Shown: piece after piece, positions 48,510-62,679 of the stretch
Layout: every line of letters starts with the position of its first letter
How positions within the stretch are numbered: the first letter of the stretch is position 1
DNA from: Epiperipatus broadwayi
Lineage: Eukaryota; Onychophora; Udeonychophora; Euonychophora; Peripatidae
Assembly: GCA_028023455.1 (NCBI GenBank)
Contig: JAQFVV010000042.1
Location: forward strand, 4,853,739 to 4,917,738
Direction of reading: 5' to 3'
DNA: 64,000 nt
Program-made: the position numbers and the translations under genes
Notes under the pieces: generated by a model
Seen by the model: the letters and a program-made list of their open reading frames with translations, nothing else
Database searches by the model: none
Told to the model about the DNA's origin: nothing

Positions 48510-48726
48510 TAATAACAAATCTCACATGATTACTATTTCTTATGCTTGCTCAAGCTATTAAAACAGGCACAACTCTCCATGCAAGCTAGAAACTGGTCTG
48601 GGGATATTGGATCAGTAGGCACTAGAGAGGGATTTTATGCACAAACCTTCTGGCAGCCATTGATTACTCTGGCTTACACTGAGTGGAACTGCTGTATAGA
48701 GATTTTTTCCTGTAATAACAAATCTC
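48510..48726 (-). mobile_element. ACAGGC element, copy 3, with 14-bp target-site duplication
   Basis: TAATAACAAATCTC occurs at 48510-48523 and 48713-48726, enclosing 189 bp. The insert has CATGATTACTATTTCTTATG, CTTGCTCAAGCTATTAAAAC, AGGCACAACTCTCC, then interior GGGGATATTGGATC..., TTTTATGCACAAACCTTCTG and the right arm CTCTGGCTTACACTGAGTGG. Sister block S2a (about 42385-42425) lacks it. About 40 bp right of the second repeat (CCTCCAACAAAACATTTAG) also have no counterpart in S2a. Confidence 0.88.
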
Positions 48727-49795
48727 CCTCCAACAAAACATTTAGAAAACTAGAAAATCTGTAAGAGTTCTTTACTATTTACAATACTATAAAATAACTA
48801 TCCTTTAATCTGATTTGAGGGATATATTGAATTTTACTCCTTTGAACTATATAATGAATAAATAATAAAAAACAACAGCATGATAAATATAAAAAAAATA
48901 AAACAAATTATATATGTACAAGAGAGTGAATTTCATAATACAATGTAAGTTAAAACTTACTTATGTGATATGCTTCACAGCTTCAAAACTATTGCAGTCT
49001 TATTTTAAGGAAATAATAAGTTTAATTGCATATTAGAAAATAGTTCTTCTTTACCCAGTCCTAACATTGAGTTCTTGTTCCTTGGGCAAAATATGGCCTC
49101 CACAATGAGCGTTGTATATCATGAGCCCATGCATTCATTTAGCCAGCTTAAATAATTCTACTGGAATGGGGTTCTGCTTTTAATTGTAATCTGAATATTT
49201 ACATGTGATTTATTATTTTCAAAAATCTGCACTGAACATTGACGTAATTATCTGACTAGTTCACTAATAGTTATGTATTCTTTGATCATTGGGTGCGGTA
49301 TTGTGCTCCTATAGATGTAGATAGGGCCATGGGAAGGAATTCTCCAGGAGGAATCATTGTTGATCTAGCCAGAAAACATGGTTAAGCTTCTTCAAGCAAG
49401 GTAAAAAGAAAAATCTTTTGAAAACACCATTCCTTTTTTAATCATTCCATCACCACCCTCTTTCACTTGGCATTTTTTTATTAAAACTTTTACACTTTAC
49501 TTTTAATTTTAGGAACATTTATAATATCCATGTGACAATAAAATATTTTTTTTTGTTATTTTGGCTCCAATTCTAATTTTCTTTTCTGGGTTTTATGAAA
49601 TTATTGATAAATTTTTATGTGCAATTAACTCATTCAATTATATAAAATTTCTTACATTCTTTACTTAAGTTTTTTTTTTTTACTATGAAGCATATCTTAT
49701 CCCCCCCCCCCCAACCACCATTACTATAATAAAAATATGATTTAAATTTAAAATAGATGACTGTATAGCATTAGCCATCTATTTTTGAATTTTAA

Positions 49796-50759
49796 TTATT
49801 ATAGCCTAAAATGTGTACTGTATATAACACATAAAATTAACTGTTTCCTTATGTAAAGTTTAGGTGAGAAAAAAAGTCACATGGAAATTACAAACCCATA
49901 CAGAGGAAAAAATTATATACAAAAGATGTGATAAACAGTAATGCACAGAATAAGCAGTCAATTATTAGATTTGGAGATTCTCTCTTATGCTACCATTCTG
50001 ATGTTAAGTCCTGTTATTATTCAGATGCTGATTCTTATTCTGCTTATTCACCAATTATCATACTGGTCTAAGTAAAATATGTGTTAACAATATGAAAACT
50101 TTCATATATATTGATAAAATGTTATATATGAGGGGTTAACAAAGTGCATCTGTTGATACCATCCTAATGAAGCACTGAACTAAGACACTACCTATATATT
50201 TAGCTTACTGTCAACACCAAAAGAAGAAATTCTTGGACCTTACATCAAAAATGACTTGTGAAACCAAAAAGGAATCTTACAATGAATCACAAAGCCATGG
50301 CCATATAAGGAAATAACTGAAAAAAAATTTGCGATAAGACTCTGTAAATACTTATGCAAGAAAGATTCAATTAATTATAAAAGGCCTTGCTATTGTTTTC
50401 TTTAAAAAAATGTATGAACATAAATGAACTGTGAAACTTTCTAATGAGTTACTTAAATTAACATTAGACATTGATTATATATTGTATATTACTAATATTT
50501 TAGTTAATATGTATATTTGATATAATAATACTTTATGCAAAATGAAATAGTTATATAATGTACTTTGCTGTTTTTTCCTTTTATTAAATATTCTGTTTTA
50601 TAAAAATCCAAAGAAATAATCTCAGCAATTCATTTTCTTGTTGTTAAGCTAATGTGTGCTAATGCATTTATTTATTTTTTTACCTGTCTGAATACAGGTA
50701 GAAAAATATTGCTGAGAATATCTATTAAAAATAATAAAGAAAATAGTACTTGCCTGAAG
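49796..50759. other. AT-rich spacer, nothing recognised
   Basis: No ORF or repeat relation supported. Confidence 0.5.
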
Positions 50760-50905
50760 GTTAGTGATAATATATTAGATATGATAATATGTTGAACTAT
50801 TTTCAGCATCTATCACTACATGTTAAATGTATAGAAAATTTTAAACTTTATTTAAACTTTTTAAATATGAACAACTTGTTAATAATAACAAATAGACAAC
50901 CCAGG
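50760..50905 (+). repeat. Half copy of foldback family K
   Basis: TTAGTGATAATATATTAGAT, ATGTTGAACTATTTTCAGCA, GTATAGAAAATTTTAAACTT and TATTTAAACTTTTTAAATAT, then AACAACTTGTTAATAATAAC and AAATAGACAACC, match the left arm of 26161-26596 in order. The hairpin motif and the second arm are missing. Confidence 0.75.
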
Positions 50906-53374
50906 AGTTGTTTGTCATTGCTAAAGCAGTGTGTTTGTAAACTAATTTGTTAACATTGGTGCCCAAAAATAAAAGCTAGTTTAGTCATAGAGCTAGATTA
51001 AACCCAGTTAACAATAATATTGTTTTAATATTGCAATGGGCACACATGCGATTACATTATTTTTAAAAAAAGAAAATAAAGTATAAATGTTCACAAATAA
51101 AAGTTATTAAATAAAAGTTAGAATTAAAAATTGAAAACTAAAAGCTTGCAAAACATATATATATAAATCGCACAGATGGAAAATTATTAAAAGAAAACTT
51201 TATTTTTTTTTAAAAAAAAAAGTATTTTAAAACTAAATTTTAAGGAAAAACTTAAAGATATAAAGATAAAAATATATATCTTTAAGAATGTACAATAATT
51301 AAATTACTGTCTATTGTGTTAAAACTCAAGATGGAAATGATTGTTGGTTTTAATTAATCTAAAGTAAATAAGCCCTTGGGGCAAATTTATAATTAAAGGT
51401 CAGATAAGAGATATAAAAATTTTATGTTACCAGCTTGTGAAAGAGCAACCAATACTCGGACCCTAATGAAAACCACCGAAACAGGAAACCATGCTCAGTG
51501 AATCCGAAAGAGGAATATAAAAAGAGAAAATTGAAATTAACAGTTCCAGCTTGATTTTTGAGGAGGCAGGGGAAAAGAAGCACTTTTCATCCTCTTACTA
51601 ATTTCAAATGAAGTGACTGTTGAAATATGAATGGCACTATTGTAGACCCTGAATCATATGGGTCCTACAATAAAATAGTTCCAGGATCATACCAGCTAAG
51701 GCAGCCTCTGGATTGATAACTATGGTATGAACAACAGACAGGTTTTCTCTGAAATTTTGAATAATAAAAACTTCACAGGAATTGGCACAAGGAACCAGGA
51801 GCTCCTCTAATATAAAGTATAATTATGAACTCAAATCATTATAAACTTTTGCTAAATGAACTTTGAATAATTTCTTAAATAATTAAGGCCTAACTAAGTT
51901 TAAACCATAAACTCTTATCTGACCAATACAGAAGATTAAATCAGTTATTAATATTTATTTTTATATTCTTTTAATATATGTTTGCCAATTCAATTATTTT
52001 CATTTTCTTTATTAATATTTATTAATGAAATCAAAAAATTGTATTAAATTTTAAGTTGGGTGTAGATAGCTGCATAGATTCATTATGTTGATTATGTTTT
52101 AATATTTTGTATTTATATGTGAATATGTATATATATATCGATAAATACGACACCTCATGCTGAGTGTCTAAATGTATTTACTGTTATATATATTTTAAAC
52201 TGTTGTTGTCAATGTGATACCTTATGATGAGGGCCATTGGGTTTACTTTATTGTAAATTTCCCTTAGAAACTGTTCGATTAATAACTTTATATTTAAATT
52301 CATTTATGTTTATTTTAAAGGATTTTAATTTCAGGCTATTTGTTTTGTAGTTAGGTCGATGTTGATGGAGGGATATATGGATGTTTATATCAATGTAATG
52401 TGAAGTATGTTTAGCATACAGAGCAAAGCCCAACTGAATGCATGACCCAAAGGCATAGTCATTGCATTGCAATGTACACAGATGTATTTCCTGCGACATT
52501 GACTTCCTTTAGCTCTATGGATAGGGACTATAAGTCAGCAGATAGACCGCTCTCCCCCATATGTACCATTTCTCTTTAAATGGTTTATTACATAATTCCT
52601 TCACCAGACAGATGCACATTCCTCTACTGGATGAGGATCATGTCCTTCAAATAATATCATGCTGCAGATGCACATTCCTGACAGCGTGTTTTTATGTTAG
52701 CATCTTCATATTGCATTGGTTGCGTCTATATATCCAGAAGCAGGTATTGGGTTGGTTGTGAACTTTTAGTCTGAGATTAAATGATTGTTTTGAAAAGTTT
52801 TTAAATGAGTAATCTATGTAGCAATCTATACTCAACATTATGAAACAAACTTCTATAAATGGTCCATCTGAATAATATCTAAATTTTATTCCTCAATTTC
52901 AAATATTTATATATGTGCATTAATAAATAATTTTTGTGTGTTATTACTGGCAGTGGCTTATTTTATTTTTTTAATATTAAAAAAATATTTATAATTTTTA
53001 AGAAGTTTTATTTTAAATCTCTGCATCTCCTTGAGCTAGTGACATAGGCTAACGGTCAAATAATAAAACAAATTTGGATCTTAACAGTATGTATCTGCCT
53101 ACTATATAAATTTTCCAAGTTTGAATGGCCTGGTGGTGCCCTTGTATGACAGATATGGTAAGACTCCAATACCAAATTTTCCCTGACCATTATAATATTA
53201 AGATTCATTGTTAAAAACCAGGATTGTGGATAACCAGGTAGGTAATATAGTTGTGTTTTTCCAATGCTTCATTAATTAGTTATTTTTTAACACCGTGATT
53301 TTGTTATCCTATAATATTAAAACCCAGCATAACTGGTATTGACAAGGGTTACATCATTCAATATGAAATGATTG
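50906..53374. other. AT-rich spacer with a moderately GC-richer patch
   Basis: 51430-51830 is less AT-rich than its surroundings (for example AGGAACCAGGAGCTCC, CAGCTAAGGCAGCCTC). In no frame could I recognise a protein. CATTGGTGCCC at about 50958 resembles an LTR-element primer-binding site, but no LTR was seen. GCAGATGCACATTCCT-like text occurs twice (about 52611 and 52666), and 52555-52640 loosely resembles the start of repeat R4. No gene is supported. Confidence 0.4.
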
Positions 53375-54065
53375 TTTGACAAATTTAAGACATTATTTTG
53401 GTTTTAAAGAGAGAGAGAGAAAAAAGGGGTTAACAATTTGTTTTTTCTCTTATACACTTTTATTTATTCTTTTTTTTTTTTTAAAAAAAAAAAAGAAGGG
53501 ATTAAAATATTTAAAAACTGTTTATCAATTAATTAAGATGGTTGGGATCTTTATCTCTGAAAAAATAAACTGTAGTTTTTAAATTAATGTATAAAGAGAA
53601 TGTTTTGTTTTTTAAGTATGTAGAAAAACAAGGAAATGGGATTATATCTCTGAATATGGGTTGATTTGCACATTAGATATAAATCAATTTAAAAAAAAAA
53701 AAAAAAAGTTGTTTTTTATAAAAAAGAAAATCAATTGGTCAAAGCTTAACACATTAATTTTTGAGGTATTCATGTGATTGGATGGAAGATAGACATTTAT
53801 GCTGTTTTTTAAAAAGCAAAGAGTTGAATGGGAAATAGAAATTATTAGCAGAGGTGAGCAATAAGAAGCTCATCTTGGTGGTCTGAAGTTGAAGTCATCG
53901 TACTCAGTTAAAAAAAGATTTTTGCTGCATTTTAATAGTTTGAAAATTCTGTCAGACTGCATGTATTAAATGTGTCACAAAGACTGTTTTATACACAGTA
54001 CTGAGAAGTCATTGTAAGCTTAACAGACTGAAAACATTAGGTATATATATATATATATATATATA

Positions 54066-54111
<46 letters not shown>

Positions 54112-55640
54112 CTTCAAAGTATTGTCTATGTCATTCCAACATCAGTTGCCATGTAACATAAAAACTGAATCAATCCTTGAAATATAAATATTACAAACCA
54201 ACTTTTTACAAAAATCATGTGTTAAGCTCTTGCTAAAAGGTGAGCATTTTATTCCTAACTACAGTATGTAACAATTTTACTAAATAGAATATAGAAGAAA
54301 AATACCCTTGCTATAAACTATTAACTAGCCTTATGTATTGATCTATCCAAAATCATAATTGTCTCAACTGTGTTAATCGGAAATGAAAATAATTATTAAA
54401 ATAAAACTTGCTAACCTGACATGAAAATAATTGCTAAATTGGAGACCTGAGATTACAAATAGAAGAAAAGTCAACAAGATAAAAATAACTATTGAAAAAA
54501 GCTATAAAAAACCTGAGGCCAGAAGATTAATTAAACTTCTCCTTGCAAGATTTATAAGAAGAGGTAATCAACTAATGAACTGCAAAGGAAGACTGAACAA
54601 AAATCCATGATAATAGAAGGTATTGTTGATATGTACACATCTTCATTTACAACTGTTACTTTGTAATGAAAGTAATAATTGAAAATAATGAATAATTTTT
54701 TAAAATTGTTTTGTTAAAAAGATGACTTTTTTAAATTATTACATAAAATTGTGTGAGACATTTCTCATTTTCAAAAGAAAAATGAGAAGGTAGGTTCAAA
54801 TTATATTTTTCTTTTTTATAGTGAAATATTTTTTAGGGTTTGATTAGTGTACGGAAATAACTGATTTAGATTTAATGAGTTATTATTTAAAAAGAATCAT
54901 AAGAGAATAGTAGTTATATGTGTTATATGAAATTATATATATGATTGGTCAGTAAAATTTAGGATTTTTATATTTTCTAAATGTATTATTCTGGTGTTTA
55001 TTAATTAACTTTACTAAATATTTGTTTCAAATAATGATCTATGAAATTATTATTTTTATTTCTTCTAGCTATCTGTACTGTGAATTACCAGCGTCATCAC
55101 AGAATTATATTTTAAGGGATTTCTAGATTATCCCAATCAGATTAACTACAGAAGAGATTAAGAATCAAAGATGTGCATTTTCTCTTGTTCACAAGCACAG
55201 TTGTTAGATCCCATAACTAGTTTAGACAATAATAGTATGTGTTATATATGTGTGGCCACATGTGTTTGTGGACACCTAGATGATTGTAGAATTATTTGGA
55301 TGGTGCTAAGATCATAAAGTCACCTTTACAATCCCTCACTTACATTGTAGATTTTATAATTAATTTATTGACGGTTAACTATACTCAAAACACAAGTGGA
55401 TGATTGATGATAATCAACACTAATATAATGATCCCAGCATTGTTGAAAAATTCACCATTGTAATTTTAGCATTTAACTACCTGCATGCAAATGAAATGTT
55501 GTTTTTATAATATGCCATAAATTTGGCACTGGTTAGATGATGATTAGTCTCAAAATTTATAATATACCTCTTTTAAATCTAGTCATAAAGGATAACTGTT
55601 GATTTTCTCAGTGATTTTTGCTAATGATTATGACTGAAAT
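53375..55640. repeat. Diverged duplicated block S1, copy b
   Basis: Sister of 39275-41690, in the same orientation. It lacks the SINE at 39403-39499 and contains a longer AT dinucleotide microsatellite (54042-54107) and longer A runs. The match fades after TAACTGTTGATTTTCTCAGTG at about 55610. No shared open frame. Confidence 0.8.
54042..54107. repeat. AT dinucleotide microsatellite
   Basis: Two (AT)n runs are separated by ATACCTATAT. Not present at this length in the sister block. Confidence 0.95.
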
Positions 55641-57330
<1,690 letters not shown>

Positions 57331-58499
57331 AATGTATATATATATGTACGGTTTATGTTTAACACTTTACAATGCAATTTTAATTTTTTTCATGCATATT
57401 ACATTAGTGTGATTATTGTTGTTGCTCATTTTCGGTTATCGAATCAATCTCTGAATAAAAATTAGTTAAAACAAAATGAGATAAAAATGTTGATCGTAGC
57501 TATATTAATTAATAATTAATTTTTTAATTATTAATTGATCTCAACCACTTAAAAATTATGTTAGAATGTGGTGTTCAATCATATTATTTGAAAGAAGAAT
57601 TGATTTGATTTTATCAGCATCTGCTGGGCAGAGCGTTTTTGAAAACATTTCAGTTAAATGGAATTTTATTAGATCATCAGTGCAGATGTATCTTTTTTTA
57701 ATTTTATTTAGACAATTCAGAATGATAGTTAAAACATTTATAACAAGTATTTATTTTTAATAAAATTTTATTCAAATAATTTTTAAAATTCTCTATATTC
57801 GATATTTCAAGCTATGGAATAGATTCCGAAATTTGCAGATAGTACTAAATCATATACAATATATTTATATTAATTCTAATATTCTCTCAGATAAAAGATG
57901 TATTCATAGTATTATATCCGAGAACTTTATAATTTTATTACACGGAAGCTCCCGGAAATAATACTATGAATTCATATATATATATATATGTAACATATTT
58001 ACTTATACGTGCGTATATACATGGTGTATATATACTATCTATCTATTTATATTAAACCATAAGTACTAGCAAATAACTGAATGTCATATGTAAATCATAT
58101 CTCATAATCCTCATGCTTAAATAAACCAATACAATATCAATAATTTGTTGGCAAGGCAGCATTACAATTAGGGAATAAATAAAATTCATTTACTATACTT
58201 GTTTAAGATATTTAAACACATTGTATATACATGGGTGGTCAAAGACTTTTATATATTTAGTGTGTTTGACACAATTACTTTTCATTATATGTTTATCATC
58301 ATTACATAGTGCTATAAAATAGATCAAAAGTCAGTTTAGTACAAAAAAATTTTTAATAATCTTTTAAATTATAAAAAATGATTTTTCTATTGAAGTTTGA
58401 TGCAAATACTGCTTTTGCCTGCAAAATTATTATACAGCATTATAAAATATCTAAGTTTATAAATGATCATTATTTTTCTTTGACACATATTGAAAATAT
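57331..58499. other. AT-rich spacer with small palindromes
   Basis: A 30-bp palindrome, ATTAATTAATAATTAA facing TTAATTATTAATTGAT, lies at about 57507-57539. An inverted pair TGTATTCATAGTATTAT / ATAATACTATGAATTCA lies at about 57899-57915 and 57959-57975. No gene is recognised. Confidence 0.6.
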
Positions 58500-59300
58500 A
58501 TGATGTTTGATAAAATTAAAAAGAAGTTACTACATTCAATTTCCACATTCCTATTTCAAAGGACATATAATATACTAGTAAAATTATTTAGCCAAAACCC
58601 GTGTATGGAAAGCCCCTTGCCATTGGTGAAGGTAGAACCAACGGATCATCCTCCACCCAAACAAACAAGCATTTGGCTGCAACAACAAGTGTCAATGATT
58701 GTAGGGAAAACTAATATATCAGCCACTATGTTTGCCTTCAAGCTTAACTATTGGGAAGCATTTAGTATGACACAAAACAATGAGTCGACAGTGGAGAGTC
58801 TTCTCTCAATCAGCATTCCCAGGTTTGCTAGGTTGGCAAAAAGGATAAGACTCGAACCTAAGCTGATGGATTTCCTGATAAAAGTCAACTTCGGAGCTCT
58901 CCCATATGCACCTTGTTGTGTTACTGGCGGGGATATAGAATAGATCCAATTTGCCCGTTGTGTAATAAAAATGAAGAGACAATGAGAGCCATATCCTAGA
59001 TCAGTGTGAAATATGGAATAATCTTCGTTTTTGTGCCCTTAAAAGATTCAGGGAAGTCGACATTACAGGTACAAATATCGCAAAGGTGGTAAAGAGTGGC
59101 CTTTATGGTAAAATTAGACTGGCCACCTTTGTAAATTTTGCTATATGGATAGTGAGAAATAAGAGTCTTTGACAATGGATTGAATAATAGTCCAGAAGAG
59201 CTTTTTCTCAAGTTACTTGGTGAGGCCAAAGAATACGATTGGAAAGTATGCCAGCACTGGTTAGCCAGTCAGACATGGGACCAACTGGAGATCTGAAGAT
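58500..59300 (+). pseudogene. Non-LTR retrotransposon C-terminal remnant with zinc-binding motif
   Basis: An open frame (58500-58943) contains RLAKRIRLEPKLMDFLIKVN then FGALPYAPCC. After a frameshift near 58930 it continues RIDPICPLCNKNEET, then HILDQCEIWNNLRFCALKRF, then IAKVVKSGLYGKIRLATFVN and FAIWIVRNK (to about 59160). CPLC-x(n)-ET-x-H-x(4)-C is the zinc-knuckle pattern found at the C-terminus of many LINE reverse transcriptases (zf-RVT). No RT catalytic motifs are present upstream, so the copy is 5'-truncated. It is a different LINE family from 44358-47970, which lacks this motif. AATAAA occurrences at 59576 and 59622 may belong to its 3' UTR. Confidence 0.75.
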
Positions 59301-60518
59301 CAAAACACTTAGGTACTTATAGTACTGTCATGGCAAAATTAAAAAACTGGACATAATGACTCCTATGGAGAGTCTAATAGTTGTCACATTAATATAATCC
59401 AGCCCTTTCCATTTAATTGTTATTTATGTTAAAACTCTGAATTTGGTGGTCAACAAATTGACCCAAATAATTCCTAAGTAGCTTATATTTATGTAATTTT
59501 TTTTATTTTTTACCATTAGTTTTCTTATTTATTGTTTTTATTGTAGAGCCACTGTACATTGTAAGCATGTAACCTATAATAAAAAAAGGTTAAGTGATAT
59601 CCATATGTATCTTCTTAGTGTGAATAAAGTTGTTATCTGAAACTAAAAAAGAAGTTTCCTATTGGAAATTCATTCTGAAGCAATGTAAACATTATACTTA
59701 GTTTTGTTAAAAAGATTTATAAAATTTAGATTTGAATTTTATTGTCATCTTGTTGATTTTATTGACTAATTTATCATTGTATAATAAAAAGTTCAACTGG
59801 AATTAAGACACAAATACAAAAATTTTTATCATCCTAATCGCCTAATAGAGAACATCATAGCATTATCACATGACTTAGAATAGGATGGAAATGAAATACC
59901 ATAACAAATATAACCATACTGATGTTTCTCATTATATATTTTTATATATATTCGTATATTTAAAAAAACAACTACATTGTATGTGCATATAGTTACAGCA
60001 TTGTAAAATCTAAATGTAATGAGAAAATATTAATTTTTATTGCAGTTTCATGGTGTCTTTTTATAATGTTTGTGACTGTTGATAATAGTAATTAAACATG
60101 ATATATCAGCTTCCATAAAAATGCATTCTGTGGAAAACAAGATGCTAATATTAAATATAATGATCATAAGTTCAACATATGATTTTGCTATCGGTAAAAT
60201 ATCTTTTTATTTTTTATTACATTTATTAAAAACCACATAAATATGTAATATATTAGTATAATTTTATTTACACCCTCTATAAAATTTTACAATCTTTTAT
60301 ATAAAAATATTTGATAAAAAATCAACTAACATCTTGCAGGATACATATTTTTATCAACTAAACTGATGTCAACAGTTACTCAGAAAATCACTTAAGATCA
60401 CACCAAACATAGCATCTCATTAAGTAGACTTATAATACTCAATTTTATTTAAAAATTTAAATACGAATTTAAAAGACTATAAACATATATATAAGGCATA
60501 AGTAAAATAATGTTAATA
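59301..60518. other. AT-rich spacer; first 340 bp may be LINE 3' UTR
   Basis: 59301-59640 has no repeat match in the window and contains AATAAA-like signals, so it may be the 3' UTR of the preceding remnant. The rest shows nothing recognisable. Confidence 0.4.
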
Positions 60519-60660
60519 TATTCTGTGTTTCCCCAGAATAAGACTGGGTTTGTATTAATTTTTGCTCCATATAACACTATAGGCTTATTTTCAGGAGATG
60601 TCCTCATTTTTTTCATATATAAAAATTTATATTTATTCAAGTACATTTTTTATTTGCAGA
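60519..60660 (+). mobile_element. Half of a probable widespread DNA-transposon MITE (TGTTTCCCC end)
   Basis: Begins CTGTGTTTCCCCAGAATAAG, continues TATTAATTTTTGCTCCATAT, then AGGCTTATTTTCAGGAGATG and TTTATATTTATTCAAGTACA. From memory this matches a short nonautonomous element found in many animal genomes, whose end reads TGTTTCCCCGAAAATAAGAC. I am not certain of its family name or superfamily. The other end is missing here, so the copy is truncated. The ORFs across it (65-89 codons) are chance frames. Confidence 0.55.
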
Positions 60661-61229
60661 AAGCTAAAAGATTCTTACCCTGGAAACCTTCCCCAATACA
60701 TCTCTTGTACTCTCTGGAATAGCTCTTTCTTTTTGCATTCATCTTATCTGGGGTTCAAAATATTATACTGTTTAAATTTACCATTAAATATATTATTATT
60801 GAAAACTTATGAGAAAGAAATAGTAACAAAAATGATTATAGTTAAAATGGTTTGTTCACATAAATGAGACAAAAAAAAATGCCAGACACAAAAATTCAGA
60901 AAATGTTTCAGTATTTCACACAAGCACATTAAATACTTCCCTTACAGCACATAACATATTGAATTATAAAGATTCATATATAACACAAACACATTCATCT
61001 GTTATCAAGTGCATCCATTGTAAACACTTTCTGAATTTTTGTAATAGTCCTGCTTGAGTATTCTTTTTAAAAACTTTTCTTTAGGAGAAAGGTTGATAAT
61101 TAAACTAAACTTTGATTATTAAAATCACTTCTGTTATTTAAAGTCTTTTAGGAGCAAAAAAAATGTTTAAGAAATCAAACTAATTTTTGTTTTGTGTTCT
61201 CCTAAAGGTTTGTGATAATGGTGTTCTAG
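60661..61229. other. AT-rich spacer, nothing recognised
   Basis: No feature supported, except that GTTTGTGATAATGGTG at about 61208 resembles the outer flank of foldback family K. Confidence 0.5.
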
Positions 61230-61779
61230 TTGTATTTTTATATTGGACTATTTCCATCATTTAATATGTATATTGAATGTCTTCAGAAAAATTTAACTTT
61301 ATTTAAATATTCCAAATACATTCAACTGTTAGTAATAGCACATCAAACAGATTAGTATATGCACAATGTTTCGAGAGGTATTAGTCTCCCCTCTTCTTCA
61401 GGTATTGCTAGCCTGACCAGTGACAGTACTAGCATAGGATTCAAACCTGGGTCCTTAGATTCTTGACTTTTGAATTTTAAGCTAATGCTCTAACCAGCCG
61501 GTCCTTGATTTTTAAAATGGCTGGTTAGAGCATTACCTTAAAATTCAAAAGTCAAAAATCTAAGAACCCAAGTTCAAATCCCATGCTAGAACTGTCACTG
61601 GTCAGGCCAGCAACACCTAAAGAAGGGGGGAGACTAATACCTCTCAAAACATTGTGCATATACTAACCTGCTTGATGTGCTATTACTGAGAGTTGAATGT
61701 ATTTGGAATAAATTTAAATAAAGTTAATTTTTTCTAACGACATTTAGATGATGGAAATAGTCCAATATAAAAATACAAT
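61230..61779. mobile_element. Foldback family K, copy 2, carrying opposed tRNA-like units
   Basis: Arms run inward from TGTATTTTTATATTGGACTA (61231) and the complement ending near 61779, and are about 265 bp long. The outer parts match 26161-26596, including the CTGAAGAAG-hairpin-CTCGAAACATTG motif (left arm, minus strand, about 61364-61402; a mutated version on the right arm at 61615-61655) and TTTAAATAAAGTTAA. The innermost about 100 bp of each arm is new: a tRNA-like sequence. On the plus strand it is GGCTGGTTAGAGCATT (61519-61534; A-box-like) and AAGTTCAAATCCCATG (near 61572; B-box-like), mirrored in the left arm. Confidence 0.88.
61516..61600 (+). repeat. tRNA-like unit inside foldback K2 (plus-strand arm)
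   Basis: ATGGCTGGTTAGAGCATTAC, then TTCAAAAGTCAAAAATCTAA, then GAACCCAAGTTCAAATCCCA. The spacing between the A-box-like and B-box-like parts (about 50 bp) and the overall length are those of a tRNA. The mirrored copy (about 61432-61502, minus strand) has GACCCAGGTTTGAATCCTAT, closer to the B-box consensus. It is a SINE head or tRNA pseudogene and is unlikely to fold into a working tRNA. Confidence 0.6.
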
Positions 61780-62679
61780 TTTTCTTTTATCTTGAATATT
61801 TAAAAGCAACCATGATGAAACTTGGAAATTAAGTCAAACATTTTAAATTTAAGTACTGAATATAAATAAAATAAGTGTCTAAAAATACATAAATGAAATT
61901 ATAAATTGTCAGATATACTGGCTTGTGGTAGATAAAATTTTAAAAGTTTGTTAAATTGCTTACAAACAGATAGAATTATATGTGTCAAAAGTTATTGATG
62001 AGAAAATATTGTAATGGTACAAAAGAAAGGGGTGAACCATGGGATGATGTCACTCATCAGGATCAAACCCAATTAATACATCAAATTTAAATATACAATG
62101 AATATAATGAATGAGCATCAGAAATCAGTTGTAAAAAGACTAACTACAAGTTCATCTAGAATTAAACAAAAGTAATCAAATCATCATCATCATCATGAAT
62201 GAATAACAAAGAAAAAATATCACACATACTTAAGTGCCAATCTAACAGAACATAAAAATATCAAATAGTTCTGAGATACTGAAACATGCTGATCATCATC
62301 AATGCTTTGGCTCCTTTGTACCATTAATATACTGGCCAGCTATAAATTAATTAAATAAAATGAAATATAGTGCATGGACTTTAAAGAATATACCTTTGCA
62401 CCAACAAGGATTACTATCAACTGGATGTCCATAACACCAAACATAAACCACAATCCATATAACTGACCAATATGTGTAAATCCATATTAGGGAGCAAGAG
62501 CTTTATAACTGTTACAGGGAGCAAGAGATGATACCAACATATAGTATTTTAAATCTATTTTAGGATTAAATAAATTCATATAATAGCTTAATGAAATATA
62601 AATAAAATGAAATTAAGATCTGTTAAGTACATTATATATCATTCTGATTTTGATTAAAATAATACAAAAAATATGCTAT
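61780..62679. other. AT-rich spacer, nothing recognised
   Basis: A short ATC repeat lies at about 62182-62195, and the phrase GGGAGCAAGAG occurs twice (62490 and 62518). No gene is supported. Confidence 0.5.

Larger units (their letters stand above)
44205..49795. repeat. Diverged duplicated block S2, copy b (interrupted by LINE and ACAGGC element)
   Basis: 44205-44369 and 47971-49795 together align to 41691-43400. The break at 44370-47958 is a LINE insertion and the break at 48524-48712 is an ACAGGC element. The matching cytosine run is at about 49701-49714. No conserved open frame was seen between copies, so this is duplicated noncoding DNA or a large unclassified repeat. Confidence 0.85.

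Noticed and set aside
51430-51830. Exon of a host gene in the GC-richer patch
   Set aside because: No long open frame, splice-bounded ORF or protein similarity could be recognised in any frame.
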